The notes beneath the pieces were generated by a model that worked only from the letters and a program-made list of their open reading frames with translations, had not been told where the DNA came from and searched no databases. Shown piece after piece: positions 36,640 to 37,185 of a DNA stretch of 37,185 nucleotides. Origin of the DNA: Nitrosomonas sp. (lineage in GTDB: Bacteria; Pseudomonadota; Gammaproteobacteria; Burkholderiales; Nitrosomonadaceae); NCBI GenBank assembly GCA_008015595.1, contig SSFW01000024.1, positions 1 through 37,185 of the forward strand, written 5' to 3'. How positions within the stretch are numbered: position 1 is the first letter of the stretch; each line of letters begins with the position of its first letter. Both the position numbers and the translations under genes were made by a program.

Positions 36640-37185
36640 GACTCTTTGTAGTTTTATTGATGCTCATCATCAACCCTATGATTTCTTTAGCCGAGAATGA
36701 TAATTGGCATCAGCTTGAAATTGGATTTAATCTTGATTATCCTGATCGAGTACCACTCTTTGAATCTGCGTTATCTAAAATAAGCGAATTAGGCATTCGC
36801 CATGTGTATATTTACGAGATTTTTGATGGGAAACAGGGAAATGAATATCAAGCCCGACTAAAGAAAGCACTCGATAGTGTACTAAAACATGGAATGATTC
36901 CTATGATCTGCATTTCCAATATCCATGCACGATTACAACTTACCAGTAAAGAAATAAAAAAACAACTTAATGCTGCTTTACCTTTATCTATTGAAAAACA
37001 AATTGACGGGATTCTAACTTATTCAAATCGCTACCCTCCCAATGATTGGCAAAGTTACACTGCTAGCATTCAAGAATTAATTGATTTTTTATTCTCTACC
37101 TACGGAAGTGAAATTGTTCAAACCTGGCCATTTGAAATTGGTAATGAACCTGATGCGCCTCGATACTTTTGGGGAAAGCCTTCAC
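36624..37185 (+). CDS. Secreted clan-A (GH39/GH5-like) glycoside hydrolase, cut by window edge
   Basis: The ATG at 36624-36626 overlaps the sulfotransferase gene by 16 nt and opens a frame that runs to the right edge (187 complete codons). Residues 1-23 are a signal peptide (likely cleavage after SLA). The start of a TIM barrel follows: LEIGFNLDYPDRVPLF, GIRHVYIYEIFDG, MIPMICISNI, and WPFEIGNEPDAPRYFWG, where NEP holds the acid/base Glu as in GH39/GH5 enzymes. It may trim or release the polysaccharide made by this locus. The nucleophile and the family cannot be fixed without the rest. Confidence 0.75.
   Translation, partial: MAHKLRLFVVLLMLIINPMISLAENDNWHQLEIGFNLDYPDRVPLFESALSKISELGIRHVYIYEIFDGKQGNEYQARLKKALDSVLKHGMIPMICISNIHARLQLTSKEIKKQLNAALPLSIEKQIDGILTYSNRYPPNDWQSYTASIQELIDFLFSTYGSEIVQTWPFEIGNEPDAPRYFWGKPS

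Overview
The window comes from the chromosome of an AT-rich Gram-negative bacterium, most likely a betaproteobacterium of the Nitrosomonadales (Nitrosomonas-like). This rests on the compact 14-gene nuo operon in A-to-N order with beta-type subunits, the C-terminal half of a 'probable DNA repair protein' family typical of that class, and a GlrK-QseG-GlrR signalling trio. The genus is an inference from gene content and composition, not a measured match. No rRNA, tRNA, CRISPR array, insertion sequence or prophage was seen.

Layout. Positions 1-2384 (minus) hold most of a PD-(D/E)XK nuclease-family DNA repair protein that runs off the left edge. Positions 2541-7625 hold small housekeeping and unknown genes: a secreted four-cysteine protein, a ribbon-helix-helix-like protein, a SpoU/TrmH-type RNA methyltransferase, an unlisted 35-residue membrane protein with its own promoter, a metallophosphoesterase, a Tim44-like membrane protein and a short-chain dehydrogenase. 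Positions 7720-10538 (minus) carry an MBOAT/AlgI-like acyltransferase followed by an SGNH/AlgX-like partner, a pair that typically O-acetylates a polysaccharide. Positions 10727-14141 (minus) carry htpG, ogt and xerD. A secreted PQQ-type sugar dehydrogenase (plus) converges on the end of the nuo operon.

Positions 15423-30076 (minus) are the complete nuoABCDEFGHIJKLMN operon for respiratory complex I, with a good sigma70-like promoter just upstream of nuoA. The striking anomaly is nuoN. An in-frame TAA at codon 178 splits it into two abutting ORFs, with the next codon being ATG. Every other subunit reads through intact with its cofactor ligands. A perfect 12-bp inverted repeat spans the nuoC stop and nuoD start codons and could couple their translation.

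Positions 30753-34195 (plus) encode a sensor kinase, a small lipoprotein and a sigma54-dependent response regulator in the order glrK-qseG-glrR. They are followed at 34404-37185 by a polysaccharide flippase, a sulfotransferase and a secreted clan-A glycoside hydrolase cut by the right edge. This looks like the start of a locus for an exported, possibly sulfated, polysaccharide, perhaps controlled by the adjacent two-component system. Nothing here is clearly a wholly new system. The strongest leads are the split nuoN, the self-contained 35-residue protein gene, the nuoC/nuoD hairpin and the regulator/sulfated-polysaccharide neighbourhood.
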